Shown: positions 37,737-51,820 of the stretch, one piece after another
Layout: each line of letters opens with the position of its first letter
Position numbering within the stretch: position 1 is the first letter of the stretch
Assembly: GCA_020137815.1 (NCBI GenBank)
Contig: CM035356.1
Location: 3,498,563-3,562,562, forward strand
Length of the DNA: 64,000 nucleotides
Source of the DNA: Hormiphora californensis
Lineage: Eukaryota > Ctenophora > Tentaculata > Cydippida > Pleurobrachiidae
Direction: 5' to 3'
The notes under the pieces: generated by a model
Seen by the model: the letters and a program-made list of their open reading frames with translations, nothing else
What the model was told of the DNA's origin: nothing
The model's database searches: none
Translations under genes and position numbers: made by a program

Positions 37737-39444
37737 TTATTTGAGGTTTCCACTCTCTAAATTGCCAAGAATCTCCTTAATTTCGTCAATCGTGTCAGCT
37801 TGGACGTTAGTTGCGCTCAACTGGGGAAATTGAGTTTTATCAAAGGTACTAAAAACAGTCGAAATGAACTTCAAAATCAAAATTAAAATGAGTTTCCACC
37901 CACGTTTAGATTGTCGATGAGTCCTTTTGTCGAGGTCGTGAACACCATCCTGTTCTTGATGGTAGAGGTCTCAGGGCACCACTTAATAAAGATAGACTTG
38001 TCTGTTTGCCGCTTGTCAACTGCAGTCTCAAACTCAAAGTTAAACAAAATCCATCGAGGCTGAGCGATCGAATTTTCATCTCCTGAAAATGAGAAAATTG
38101 GTTAAAAGTCCTGGGGAAGTTCTCTTGGTAGGCAGGGACAAAATGTTACTGCAATTTCGATCTAGTGATGGAGAGGAGAGATTTACCGGATACGAGCTGA
38201 TTGCACAGGACGGTAAGGGCATTCTTGGTGTCCTCCCTGGGGCTAACTCTCACTTCCTTCCTTATCTGCCAGTCCTTTTCGTCTGGGATTACACTCTGCA
38301 GGATTGGAGAATCTTAGACTCTACACATGTTGTGTCCACTGCAATTCTCTTCCCCGGGAAGACTTCCCGTTTGACAGTGCGCTACATGGACTAACGACTA
38401 AACAGTGTTTAGTAACTAAAGGCTATTTTTTCAAATGCCTAATTTAATTCAAAATTTCACTTGGTATCGGGTTAAATGAGCTCCTACGATCATTCTAAAA
38501 CATTTTATCACAAAGTTTTGGCTCTACCATGGCCCAATTACGTTGGCACGAGCTATGCCCATATATGGGCATATTCATTTCAAAAAGTCTGTTTTAGGGC
38601 GTGATTTCGAACAAAACACACATATAAATCGTCTCGTGACAACTTATACAACTGTTACTTTCAGTTTGAGTCTTCAGATATCCACTTTGTGAACAAAAAT
38701 AAAAATTTTTCTCCCTTTTTTTCTTGCTAATTTTACCAACTTGCAGAATCGTGGGGACGAATTTTAATTTTTTTCAGTTTTTTCTTGGTGGAAAGCAAAT
38801 TTCGGTTGTAATCGACTAATTTTGGCCTGCGGAACACGATCCCGTTCATGAAAAAGCTCTCAAAATTTAAGAACATGTCCAAAATGAACATTTTTTGTCA
38901 AAAATGAACATTTTTAGGTCAAAAATGAACTTTAGCATCATTTAATGATGCATATCAATTCTTGTCAGTTTCGAGGTGCTGAACACGATCCTGAACATAA
39001 AAAGTTGATATCAAGAACATGTCAAAAACTGGTGAAAACCACACATATTTCCCTGTTTTTACCATTTTTCGGTTAAAAACTACACTTTTTAAATCGCGAT
39101 GCCAACGTAACTGACAAACACTATCTCGATTCTGTTTTGCTGATGTGATAGAGAATTGTCCATAGTTTCACATTAGCTAGATACTGAATGGCCTAGTCGA
39201 AAAAAATTTGAAATAGCACACCCTGCAGTGATTTCCATTGCTCCAATCTTCTCAGTGTGTGTTTAGTAAACACACACTGAGAAGATTGGAGCAATGGAAA
39301 TCACTGCAGAGATAGGTCTTGAGATAGACTAACCTTCATGTCCGGAGAGACTCGGAAGGCGATGCACCTGAAGACTTTCTCTCCGGTCTGGAACTTGTCG
39401 TACAGTCCCTTGCACTCTGCATCGATAGCAATACCGGAGGCCAT
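37737..39444 (-). CDS. ADF/cofilin-family actin-binding protein, 160 residues
   Basis: Four minus-strand exons: 39334-39444, 38187-38295, 37904-38082, 37737-37820. Phases fit (0, 1, 0) and the total, 161 codons with stop, matches ADF/cofilin size. ATG 39444 gives MASGIAIDAECKGLYDKFQ, the usual start including the regulatory Ser3. Exon 2 gives an amphipathic DWQIRKEVRVSPREDTKNAL. Exon 3 has the core FNFEFETAVDKRQTDKSIFI and KWCPETSTIKNRMVFTTSTK, equivalent to the family's Y-DFE ... F-I-WCP---IK-KM-Y-SSK. The C-terminal helix follows (ATNVQADTIDEIKEILGN). It would bind and sever cytoplasmic actin filaments, with Ser3 phosphorylation switching it off. Exon 2 was chosen by phase and acceptor (TCCTGCAG) and is the least certain. 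The gene is head-to-head with tubulin acetyltransferase, 0.85 kb away. Confidence 0.85.
38870..38930. repeat. Tandem CAAAAATGAACATTTTT repeat in a cofilin intron
   Basis: Three imperfect copies of about 20 bp. Confidence 0.6.
39223..39309. repeat. Perfect 43-bp palindrome with a 1-nt loop
   Basis: The arms (CTGCAGTGATTTCC...GTGTGTTTA and inverse) match at every position around G39266. It lies in the first cofilin intron, about 25 bp from the exon 1 donor. Confidence 0.95.
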
Positions 39445-40295
39445 GGCAACTCAACTATAGGAAGTAAATGGGCTTGTTATTGGAAGTGTGAATATTAAGC
39501 CAAAGGAGCTGTATTAGAACTTGTTTATTGGGATAAGAGAGTGGATAGGGAATGGGGGATCCGGAATGGGGGATCGTTTTAACTTTGGAGGTGTTCACAG
39601 TTCAAGAAAATTGGCAAACTTTACTTATTAGGAAATCAGCTGAACTTGACAAATGTTTTTCCTGACAAGACTTTTTATACCTTCCCGTCAGTATCGTAAT
39701 GATAGCGACTATCGTCTATTTTATGCCCAAATAAGGCAATAGCTAGTGGGCGGTACTGGCTCAACCCACAATCTAAGAATAGAAGTGGTGTATGTAGTTG
39801 TGATCTATCGTTTTGTTTTAATGCCCTTATATGGTGTTTATTTTCGCCCACCACAAAAAGAGAGCTGAGAGAGCTGCAATTATATTACATGTGTTCAACG
39901 GGCTCTCACTTTTAACCATATATGGTGTTGTTTGAAAGTTGCTCATTTTGTGCCCTTATAAGGCAATAGTAAACACTAGGCGGTACATCACAAAGCTAAA
40001 GCTAAGGAGAAAAAGAGAGAGCAGAATTCAGAAAGATGGGCGTGTTGCCGGTAATAGCTAAAAACATATGTATGTGGCAGCTGTCTGCTGCCCTTATATT
40101 AGAACTAATTATACTTGGCAGTTGGCAATACTGACTACTGTATTAATTAATATGTACATGATATCTAAGTAGCCCGATGGGAAATGTATTGGCAATTCCT
40201 AGCTTGAACTCGGTACACTGATCCGTTCTCTCTCCCCCTGTAGAAATAAACACATGTTAACGCGGTGACAATGATGCCAGGTTACTAATGGGGCC
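39445..40295. promoter_or_regulatory. Shared 0.85 kb upstream region of cofilin and tubulin acetyltransferase
   Basis: Lies between two divergent start codons. Repeated CCCTTATA(A/T) words (about 39826, 39955, 40091) are visible, and no coding sequence. Promoter function is inferred from position only. Confidence 0.5.
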
Positions 40296-43200
40296 ATGGA
40301 GTTTAGTTTTAATGTCAATACCTTATTACGAGATGAGATAACTGTTATTGATAAGGATCATGAGGCGTTACGGTTTGGGTACTTTCGGAATCCAGCTGCT
40401 AATGGCAACAAGTTAGTTATCCCTCCACAAAACCCGCCAATTTTATAAGGAGGGATTTTTGGGGCTTTTGTGGTAAGACCATGAATTTATGTTCGCAATA
40501 CAGTCGGACCCCGATTTAACGGCACCCTCGGGGGAAGGAGTTTTGTCCGTTAAATCGGGGTGTCCGCTAAATCGGGGCCGTTAAATCAGGGTTCGACTGT
40601 ATATCGTGTTTACTTTCCTTCTCTTTTTCAGTCAAAACAGAGATAACTTGAGAGAGGTTATCAATAAACTCGGACAGAAATCTGCTACAGTAAGTCTTAC
40701 TTGTATTGAACTATAGCTATTATACCAACAAATCAATGCCCACTAGGCCGAGCACTATAGACTGTTGAGATCTTGATATAATACAATTGAAGGATTCCTT
40801 TTTTTAACAGTTACTAACTACTTCCAGGCTCAAGGCCTGAATGGATCGATAACATCATTTGAACAGTTGCTAAGTGGTGAACAGAGATGCTACATTCTAA
40901 AGGACATCGAAACTACCAAGTATATGATACATTGATTAGATAGTAATCAATGTACCAAGTAATTATGAAGTTCGTCCAATAGAACTCTCTTGCTTGATAC
41001 TCTGTGATTGATAGTTCATAACTGTCCTTCCCTTTCAGTCCAAATGGGGTTGTAATTGGACTACTAAAAGTGGGGTCTAAGAAGTTATTCTTTTTGGTAA
41101 GACACACACGAGCCCCGATGTAGAAAATTAATAGTATTTGTCCCCGATATACCGGGCACCCCGATTTACCGTGCAAAACCCTTTCCCCCGAGCATCCCGG
41201 TAATTCGGGCTCCGACTTTATACCTTATGTTTCAGAACAGTGAGTTGAACCAGGTAGAGGTGACACCACTTTGTGTCCTGGATTTCTATGTACACGAGAG
41301 TTGCCAGCGACGTGGCTATGGTTACCGACTCTTCTCATTCATGATGCAGGTGGGTCGAGGTGGCTAAAAAAAGTAAAAGTGGGAGAAGGTGGGTAAAAGT
41401 GGTTCGAGGTGGGTAAAAGTGGGGTAATTTCTCCGAAAGGAAGGTTTTGAGTGTTTGTGATGAAGGAAGACTAAAGCGTGTAAAGAAATGTAGAAAGAAA
41501 GCTCCAGGTGTAGTTGCAATCTTACAAATTGCATCTTTAGAAAGAAAGAAGGAGAGAAAAGAGAAAGTTGTGGAGGGAGAGAGAGAGAATGAGAAAGTTG
41601 AGGAGGGCGAGAGAAAGAGTAAAAGGATGACTGAGAAGGGAGAGAGAGAAAGTGGAGGGGAGCGTGTTACAAGCAGCTTTGTATGTCTGTTTCAAGCTCC
41701 ACCGAGAGGGGGATTAGAGAAAGAGGGACTGAGAGAGGGGAGAGGAGTGACTGAGAGAGGAGTGACTGAGAGAGGGGTAGAGATTCTAAGATGACTGGTA
41801 ATGTTGGAAATGAAAATCAAACTACTTGGTAGCTGTCTGGGTGGGTGGTCGACTAGTTAATCTGTTGCAGGAAAGTAGCTGTCTGAATTCGCTCTTTTAT
41901 ATCTCCCTCTTGAAGAGAGAGATGTCATCTTCCTGTTTAAATGATCCATAATAAAATTGTAGTTATATCTCTGTTACCAACCAGGAGCCTCCACCCACTG
42001 ATTGTTTACAACTCACCTGTTGCCATAGCAACCAGTCACGTGACCCACACACTGATCACGTGACCAATGTTTCAGAGAGAGGGACGGGTACCAGGTGCAC
42101 TTGCCATTGACAGGCCCTCTGAAAAGATGCTGGGCTTTTATAAGAAACGATTCAGCCTCTCCGCCCCGATGAAACAGGTATGAGACGGAGAGAGATAGGC
42201 AGAGATAGAGATGGAGAGAGACATATAGAGAGACGGAGAGAGATATGCAGGATAGAGATGTAGAGATAGTTAGGGGAGACAGAGAGAGAGAGAGGAAAAT
42301 ACCATGATAAATATCGCATGCTACTGCTGATTTTATCCGCAATACTCAATAGCACCAGTATAACAGGAACATGGTGGCCTCTAATGTCTAAAGTTATAAA
42401 TCTGTCTGCTCATATAATTGTAGACCATAGACCATAATTCAGTTTTACTATTCATGAACATTTCAATTGTAATTCTAACAGAATCTCAATACTGTTTCAG
42501 CCCAACAATTTCGTTGTGTTTAGGGACTTCTTCAAATCCTACGTTCCAACGTCCAACAAACGATGGCCAGACCAACACAATAGGGGACCTATCAAATTGA
42601 AAGGTAGGGCATCAAAATTTGCGACAAGTGTGGTGGGAGAAATGGCTCACCCTAGAACAATTGCAAGTTAATAGCAAAAATGCATAATAACCTGTAAATC
42701 ACTTGTAATTCGAAGTTCAAACTAGTTTTGAAATAGTTTTGAAATTTTTTTAGAAAAATTTTAGTTTTGAAATAGCTTTTGAAATAGTTTTGAAATAGTT
42801 TTTAAATAGTTTTGAAATAGCTTTTGAAATAGCTTTTGAAATAGCTTTTGAAATAGCTTTTGAAATAGCTTTTGAAATGGCTTTGGACGGGTGGTAGAAA
42901 TGGCTCATGTGGCTCATCTGGCAGCTGCACGATCATTATGAACACAAGGACATTCATATAAAAGCGAAAACCAGTGTACCCGACTAATTTTAGTACGCTG
43001 AATCACGTGAGCAACTCTGGCAAGCGCTCAGATGTGAAGAAAGTGCCCTAATTGAGCATAATTGGGTGTAATTGACCGGACTTACAACTTTTCTCCTGGA
43101 AACGCTAGAAGTTAATGTGAGGGCACTTTTCCGACTAACTTTGATACGCTCAATCACGTAAAAAACTTTTCCAAGCCCTCAGAGGTGAAGAAAGTGCCCT

Positions 43201-45094
43201 AATTGAGCAATTATGGTCAATTAGACCCAATCAGACTCAATTAGGGCAATTTCCCCGCCTCTTAGGGCTTGGAAAAGTTGCTTACGTGAATCAGCGTATC
43301 AAAGTTAGTCGGAAAAGTGCCCTCACATTAACTTCTAGCGTTTTCAGGAGAAAAGTTGTAAGTCCGGTCAATTACACCCAATTATGCTCAATTAGGGCAC
43401 TTTCTTCACATCTGAGCGCTTGCCAGAGTTGCTCACGTGATTCAGCGTATTAAAATTAGTCGGGTACACTGTTTTTCGCTTTTATATGAATGTCCTTGTG
43501 TTCATAATAATCGTGCAGCTGCCAGATGAGCCACATGAGCCATTTCTACCACCCGTCCAAAGCCATTTCAAAAGCTATTTCAAAAGCTATTTCAAAAGCT
43601 ATTTCAAAAGCTATTTCAAAACTATTTCAAAAGCTATTTCAAAAGCTATTTTAAAACTAAAATTTTTCTAAAAAAATTTCAAAACTATTTCAAAACTAGT
43701 TTGAACTTCGAATTACATGTGATTTACAGGTTATTATGCATTTTTGCTATTAACTTGCAATTGTTCTAGGGTGAGCCATTTCTCCCACCACAGACAAGTC
43801 CCCCTATGAGTTAAGTTGACCTTCATTTATCACAGCTATTATTCATTGCCTTGTTCGAGTTTGAACAAAACAAATTATTCACTGTGTCCCTGCATATAAA
43901 CGCTCTTCTCCTATTGAGTGATGTATACAACAAGCAGACCAACAATCACGTGACACACCACGTGACGATTGTTCTGTGATTGTGTATCCAACATCCCGTG
44001 CATAATTATCACAGAAGGCTCGATCAGAAGTGTGGCGCACATCGACGCGCCCTCTTCTGAGCAGAATAAACGTAGCGCGCGAGTATCGTGTTGTAAGAAA
44101 AGTGTACTGCAGCGCTCAACTTCTGACCCTATGTGATCCCCTTCCCGCAGCGGTTGAGAGGCCCCCCTCTGGCAAGAAGATTATCCCGGCACCAGTGAGA
44201 GCGGTTGTTGCACAGCCTGCTGCTCCAGTACTCGCACGACAACCTCCTGCCCCCGATCCTCCTCTTGTTTTACCGGTTAGTGTGTCCCGGTTTGAAGTTA
44301 ATTGTTTAACAACCAACGTGTTTACCTTCTGATTGTACATTGTCTCATGTCTCAGACAGATGACCAATGGGCCACTCTCAGGATGGGCTGTTGTTGTCGG
44401 GTAGCCGGTAATCCGAAGAGTGTCCCATCAACCATGACTTGCCCAATCGACTTTCCAATCGTTCTGTCGGGGTTCTGTCTAGTAGAATTTCTCGGTAGTC
44501 TTTCAGAATTCAGTAGCCCGGCCACTGAACGACTACCCGGCTACTGAAAGACTGCTAGCCGCTGTCTACTGAGAGACACCGGAGAGTGACACCCATACAA
44601 AACCCTAACTGTGACATAGTTCAACTCACAGATATTTCTGTAATCGATCCTTTAGAATTAGAACCCAATCCCATGGCCACTCTTTCTTTGTTTTTACTGA
44701 AGCTGCATGAAACTGATTAAGATGTAACGCATGTTTTTCTGTTTCAGAGTTTGTTAGATCGGCCCCTTTCTCGTCTCTCAGCCGCCCCCTCTTCTGCCGT
44801 ATTAAAGAAGCATGCCCAACTGAACTCCCCACCCCGTCTGGTGGCTTCCAGAGACAGAACTTTCTCGTGGTCAAGAAACAAGTATGTGCAGCATTAAAAT
44901 ACCTACTTCATATCTCAGGCCCACGCCGATTGGTCTTGACAATTTCTAACTCATCCCCTGAAAGCATTATTGATACGATAACATTAACCATTAACTGTTT
45001 CAGTGTTTCAACGAACTATAATTACGTTGTGGGGAGTAGGAACGAGGTACCTGGGGGCCGTTATTCTCACTTTAACCGACCACGACCCTTCTAA
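40296..45094 (+). CDS. ATAT1: Alpha-tubulin N-acetyltransferase (ATAT1/MEC-17 family), 330 residues
   Basis: Ten exons: 40296-40411, 40632-40689, 40828-40919, 41039-41096, 41236-41349, 42076-42177, 42501-42603, 44151-44275, 44748-44881, 45004-45094; all phases join. The start MEFSFNVNTLLRDEITVID is the family N-terminus. Then GVVIGLLKVGSKKLFFL, and exon 5 has the diagnostic catalytic and acetyl-CoA region EVTPLCVLDFYVHESCQRRG with YGYRLF (catalytic Asp about 124). Exon 6 has ALAIDRPSEKMLGFYKKRF and exon 7 NNFVVFRDFF, the end of the catalytic domain. The remainder is a Pro/Ala-rich low-complexity tail. The enzyme transfers acetyl from acetyl-CoA to Lys40 of alpha-tubulin in the microtubule lumen, mainly in cilia and stable microtubules. 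A 1.16 kb fold-back element occupies the intron before exon 8. A possible 52-nt exon at 44356 would break the frame, so I left it out. Confidence 0.93.
40501..40599. mobile_element. MITE family A, intact short copy
   Basis: CAGTCGGACCCCGATTTAAC to GGTTCGACTG, flanked by TA on both sides; in the first intron of the tubulin acetyltransferase gene. Confidence 0.85.
41130..41217. mobile_element. MITE family A fragment
   Basis: CCCCGATATACCGGGCACCC to CCGGTAATTCGGGCTCCGAC; one end is missing. Confidence 0.65.
41350..42075. other. Intron of tubulin acetyltransferase rich in AG repeats
   Basis: GGTGGGTAAAAGTGG repeats near 41350-41430, then GAGAGAAAG-rich sequence to 41790. The 115-residue Lys/Glu-rich frame is repeat-derived. 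Confidence 0.6.
42629..43792. mobile_element. 1.16 kb fold-back element in the tubulin acetyltransferase intron
   Basis: Starts TGTGGTGGGAGAAATGG and ends with its inverse. GACAAG flanks both sides as a probable target duplication. Each arm carries tandem GAAATAGCTTTT units (42730-42880 and mirrored 43560-43690) and the CGCTGAATCACGT block shared with 29706-29906. The centre is near 43215. Confidence 0.9.
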
Positions 45095-45249
45095 GGACTG
45101 ATTTTGATTATTTGAGTTGTAGATATACATGCATGATGAGCTGTTTGAAAACTGTGTACAGAGTGTCGCGTTTTTTGTTGTATTTTAGTGTTTCAGAACA
45201 GAAATATCCTGAGTTTACAATTCTCCCTTACCACTCCCTATCACTCTTG

Positions 45250-45870
45250 AATTACTCTAAAAACGGGGCACCACTGTCTCACGCGGCAACCCCAAAAACG
45301 GGGCACCACTGTCTCACGCGGCAACCCCAAAAACGGGGCACCACTGCATTATACGGCAACCCAAAAAACGGGGCACCACTGCATTAAACGGCTACTCTAA
45401 AAACGGGGCACCACTGTCTCACGTGGCAACCTCAAAAAAGGGGCACCACTGCATTATACAACAACCCCAAAAACGGGGCACCACTGCATTATACGGCAAC
45501 TCTAAAAACGGGGCACCACTGTCTCACGTGGCAACCTCAAAAAAGGGGCACCACTGCATTATACAACAAACCCAAAAACGGGGCACAACTGCACTATACG
45601 GCAACCCAAAAACGGGGCGCCACTGCACTATACGGCAACCCCAAAAACGGGGCACCACTGCATTATACGGCAACCCAAAAACGGGGCGCCACTGCACTAT
45701 ACGGCAACCCCAAAACGGGGCACCACTGCACTATACGACAACCCAAAAACGGGGCACCACTGCATTAAACGGCAACTCTAAAAATGGGGCACCACTGTCT
45801 CACGCGGCAACCTCAAAAAAGGGGCACCACTGCATTATACAACAACCCCAAAAACGGAGCACCTCTGTCT
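45250..45870. repeat. 35-36-bp minisatellite (GGGGCACCACTGCATTATAC)
   Basis: About 17-18 tandem units of GGGGCACCACTG(CATTATAC/TCTCACG)GGCAACCCCAAAAAC with small variants. It starts about 150 bp after the tubulin acetyltransferase stop. The unit is close to a multiple of three, which gives long repetitive frames (91 and 180 codons); these are not considered genes. Remnant units appear again at 47244-47300 on the other side of the inserted fold-back element. Confidence 0.95.
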
Positions 45871-47243
45871 GGCAATTTCTGATTTGCCGCATACGGCGTC
45901 TAGACGGTATACCGTCTGGACGGGTTTCGGTGAAATCAGCTAAAAACGGTACCTTAATTGCTTGAGACGGGTTATAGACGGTATCAGACGGTCTCTAGAC
46001 GGGTTATAGACGGTATCAGACGGTGTTGCGACGGTATCAGACGGTCTCTAGACGGTGTCTAGACGGTACCGTCCCGGCGTCTGGACGGCGTCTGGACGGC
46101 GTCTGGACGGCGTCTGGACGGTGTCTAGACGGTATCCGTCCGAAGTTGAGACGGCACGTCTGAAAATTGTACCAGACGTTGAGACGGACTTTTAGAACTC
46201 CGTCTGTATTTCAGACGGAGTTTTAAAAGTACGTCTCAACGCAGTCTAAAGGAAAATCGATGAAAGTACCGTCTAGACAACGTCTCAACTGAAACCGGTC
46301 AACATACCGTCTAGACAACGTCTAGACAACGTCTAAACAGAATCTCGCGATTCAGTTTCAAATAACGTCTAGACAACTTCTCCAGCAATTTCGATAAGAA
46401 TACTGTCTAAACAACGTCTAGACAACGTCTCAAATAATGATGTCTAGACTCGACCGTTTTCGAAGACCATTCTGGATTACCCATGCCAGTTGGAATTAGT
46501 GGTAGATGTGTGCCTATTGAATGAAAATTACACATGTGTTTAACCAGCACAGTCGTACCGCGATGCTCGGGGACGGGAAAGGGGTTATCCTCCCGGTAAT
46601 TTTCGTACCCAACTTCAAATATACTGCCTATGGCTGATACTATCAGTGATAGATAGTGTCGGTTATGAGACGTTGTTTAGACGGTATCTGTATCGGATTC
46701 GCTTAAGACGTTGTCTAGACGTTGTTTAGACGGTATTCGTATCGAAATTGCTGGAGAAGTTGTCTAGACGGTATTTGAAACTGAATCGCGAGATTCTGTT
46801 TAGACGTTGTCTAGACGTTGTTTAGACGGTATGTTGACCGGTTTCAGTTGAGACGTTGTCTAGACGGTACTTTCATCGATTTTCCTTTAGACTGCGTTGA
46901 GACGTACTTTTAAAACTCCGTCTGAAATACAGACGGAGTTCTAAAAGTCCGTCTCAACGTCTGGTACAATTTTCAGACGTGCCGTCTCAACTTCGGACGG
47001 ATACCGTCTAGACACCGTCCAGACGCCGTCCAGACGCCGGGACGGTACCGTCTAGACACCGTCTAGAGACCGTCTGATACCGTCGCAACACCGTCTGATA
47101 CCGTCTATAACCCGTCTAGAGACCGTCTGATACCGTCTATAACCCGTCTCAAGCAATTTCGATACCGTTTTTAGCTGATTTCACCGAAACCCGTCCAGAC
47201 GGTATACCGTCTAGACGCCGTATGCGGCAAATCAGAAATTGCC
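45871..47243. mobile_element. 1.37 kb fold-back element built of AGACGGT repeats, inserted in the minisatellite
   Basis: Starts GGCAATTTCTGATTTGCCGC and ends with its inverse. The arms are filled with variants of TCTAGACGGTATC and inverses. The loop of about 150-200 bp (46480-46660) includes a family A MITE fragment (46553-46610). CCTCTGTCT occurs directly before and directly after, a likely 9-bp target duplication. Internally repetitive fold-back structure plus a 9-bp duplication recalls Drosophila FB or Mutator-like (MULE) elements; no protein is encoded. Confidence 0.9.
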
Positions 47244-47299
47244 CCTCTGTCTCACACGGCAACACAATAACATGGCACCACTGCAATATATGTAACGGC

Positions 47300-49079
47300 A
47301 ACCCCAGCAAAACTGATTACGAAGTCTGGACTACTCCGATGAGTCACTAAAGGCTACCTCCCCCCTCCCTAAAAAATCGATCCGTCACAGATAGCCTCAA
47401 CAACAGCCAAGTCGCAAAGCCCTGAGCATAACAGGTCGGATCTGAAACCAAACGGTATGCAACAGTACTGGAAACGGTAATCACAACTGCAAAGTCGCCA
47501 GCCACTAGAGATATGGTATTGGTACCCCTATTCTAGATGGAACCCAATAACAAACAGTGCCACATGGGCCGACTCCTCTTCAAATGCAAATGCATGCGAA
47601 CGACTCGGTGGACCGACCCCTCCCGTTATACCCAAACCATAAGGTATTAGCCATAACAAGGCAATGCGGGAGTGAAAAAATAGTGAGACGCTCTAGTTAT
47701 GGAGACGTCGCTATCGTTCGGCAACTACCTACACCTGGGACAACCCAGGAACGTAAGACTGACACGCTTGTGTTAGTGCATCCGCTGTCGTAGGTAGGAT
47801 TTATGCAAGAACTTATTAAGTAGGATCGTCTGTCGGTCTGCATCTCTAAGGTCATCGCTGTCGGAGGGGACAACGGGGTAACCCGTTTGAACACTGAAGG
47901 CGGCTTTGACCTGGGGGTGTGGGTCGGCGCTCGGGTTGTCGGTGTGTGGGCGCCAAGGGGAGATCCTACGGAAATAAGGGCTAGCTGATCCCCAACGTCA
48001 GCAGTGTGGATGGAAGTACGGAGGTACATATACACACACACACACTCTTGAATTACGTCACGCCGTAATTACAAGCGATAGTGAAACGTGCAAGCTTACT
48101 AAAAGCACACGCGTCTGTCGTTTCAATAGGACACGTAGCGTAGCGGTGTGTCGCATATTTCCACCCATCCCCCAGTCAGAACGCGCGTGGTGGGCTGCAC
48201 AAGTTTCGTTCCGCGCGCTACGTAAATGTTAGTTGTGGAGTGTGCCGCGTTAATGGCACACAGAGTGTACCAAAAAACTCTCACGGCCAATTGTGACGCA
48301 GATGTGACGTAGCTCCGCTCCAGTCGTGACCCCCTCAAGATTCTCTCTTGTTTCTCACAGATCAATTACACCATTTAACTGGGAAATGAGAGAAGGGCTT
48401 GTTAGAACAAGCACCGGTTATTGTCCTCCCTTAGAATCTCGGACCCAGCTTTTTTGCAAACCTGAGTGCCACCCCAGGTGTGTTTGTATGGGACAGTCAA
48501 ACAATGGGGGAGGACAATTAAATGGGATGAAAACACCTGACACCTCTGTTCTAACTCTCACACCTGTCTGCTTCGAGAGAGAGAGAAAGAAGTAGGAGAA
48601 CCTGCCACGATGTTTGCCATCACCACATGGAAATTTGAGCCTGAAACAGCAACAGCTACGGAACTGCCACGTTTTTTCACGTGGTCTTTGTTGAGATCTG
48701 TCATTTTGTACCAAACTTTTTGAGAAACAGACCCAAATTTTTGAGAAACCCTGTACAGATAGGATTGAGAACAAATGAAAAAGATCGGAATTTTTGGAAC
48801 CAACAACGTAATGAAATAAATACATAAAAATGCAATATACAACACTCCTCTCTCTTTCATAGTGTAGTCCTCAAATAACGGGGGATCTTATCTTGCTCTA
48901 CCCGAACTACCTAGGGGCATTTCCTATACACACACACATAGATAACACACACAGTGGGGGGGAGGTAGGGCCAGCCAACATATAATAGGAGGGGTGTTGA
49001 TAGGCTTCTTAATATTTGAGGATTGAGGGGGGTTGAACTAAAAAACTCTCTGATTCACAAAGTCTCTTTCTCTCTCTCA
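47300..49079. other. Non-coding stretch and BiP 3' flank
   Basis: No exon recognised. Frames of 78-135 codons lack family features or splice context. A CACACA run lies near 48032-48045. Confidence 0.4.

Positions 49080-51820
<2,741 letters not shown>

Noticed and set aside
38089-38394. Plus-strand ORF of 101 codons with CUB-like words (KMLLQFRSSDGEERFTGY).
   Set aside because: It is antisense to the cofilin exon at 38187-38295, whose phase and splice sites complete cofilin. The CUB resemblance is slight.
44356-44407. 52-nt exon-like segment in the tubulin acetyltransferase gene.
   Set aside because: Good splice sites, but inclusion shifts the frame out of the protein that exons 8 and 10 give together.
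45250-45870. CRISPR-like array of 35-bp repeats.
   Set aside because: The whole unit repeats with no unique spacers and the genome is eukaryotic: it is a minisatellite.
45112-45965. Frames of 91 and 180 codons rich in HHC and KTGHHC words.
   Set aside because: Produced by the minisatellite, whose unit is close to a multiple of three.
48418-48860. Overlapping minus-strand ORFs of 100 and 135 codons.
   Set aside because: No splice context, domain or codon pattern; a short RVSQKFGSVSQKVW stretch looks repeat-derived but could not be tied to a family.
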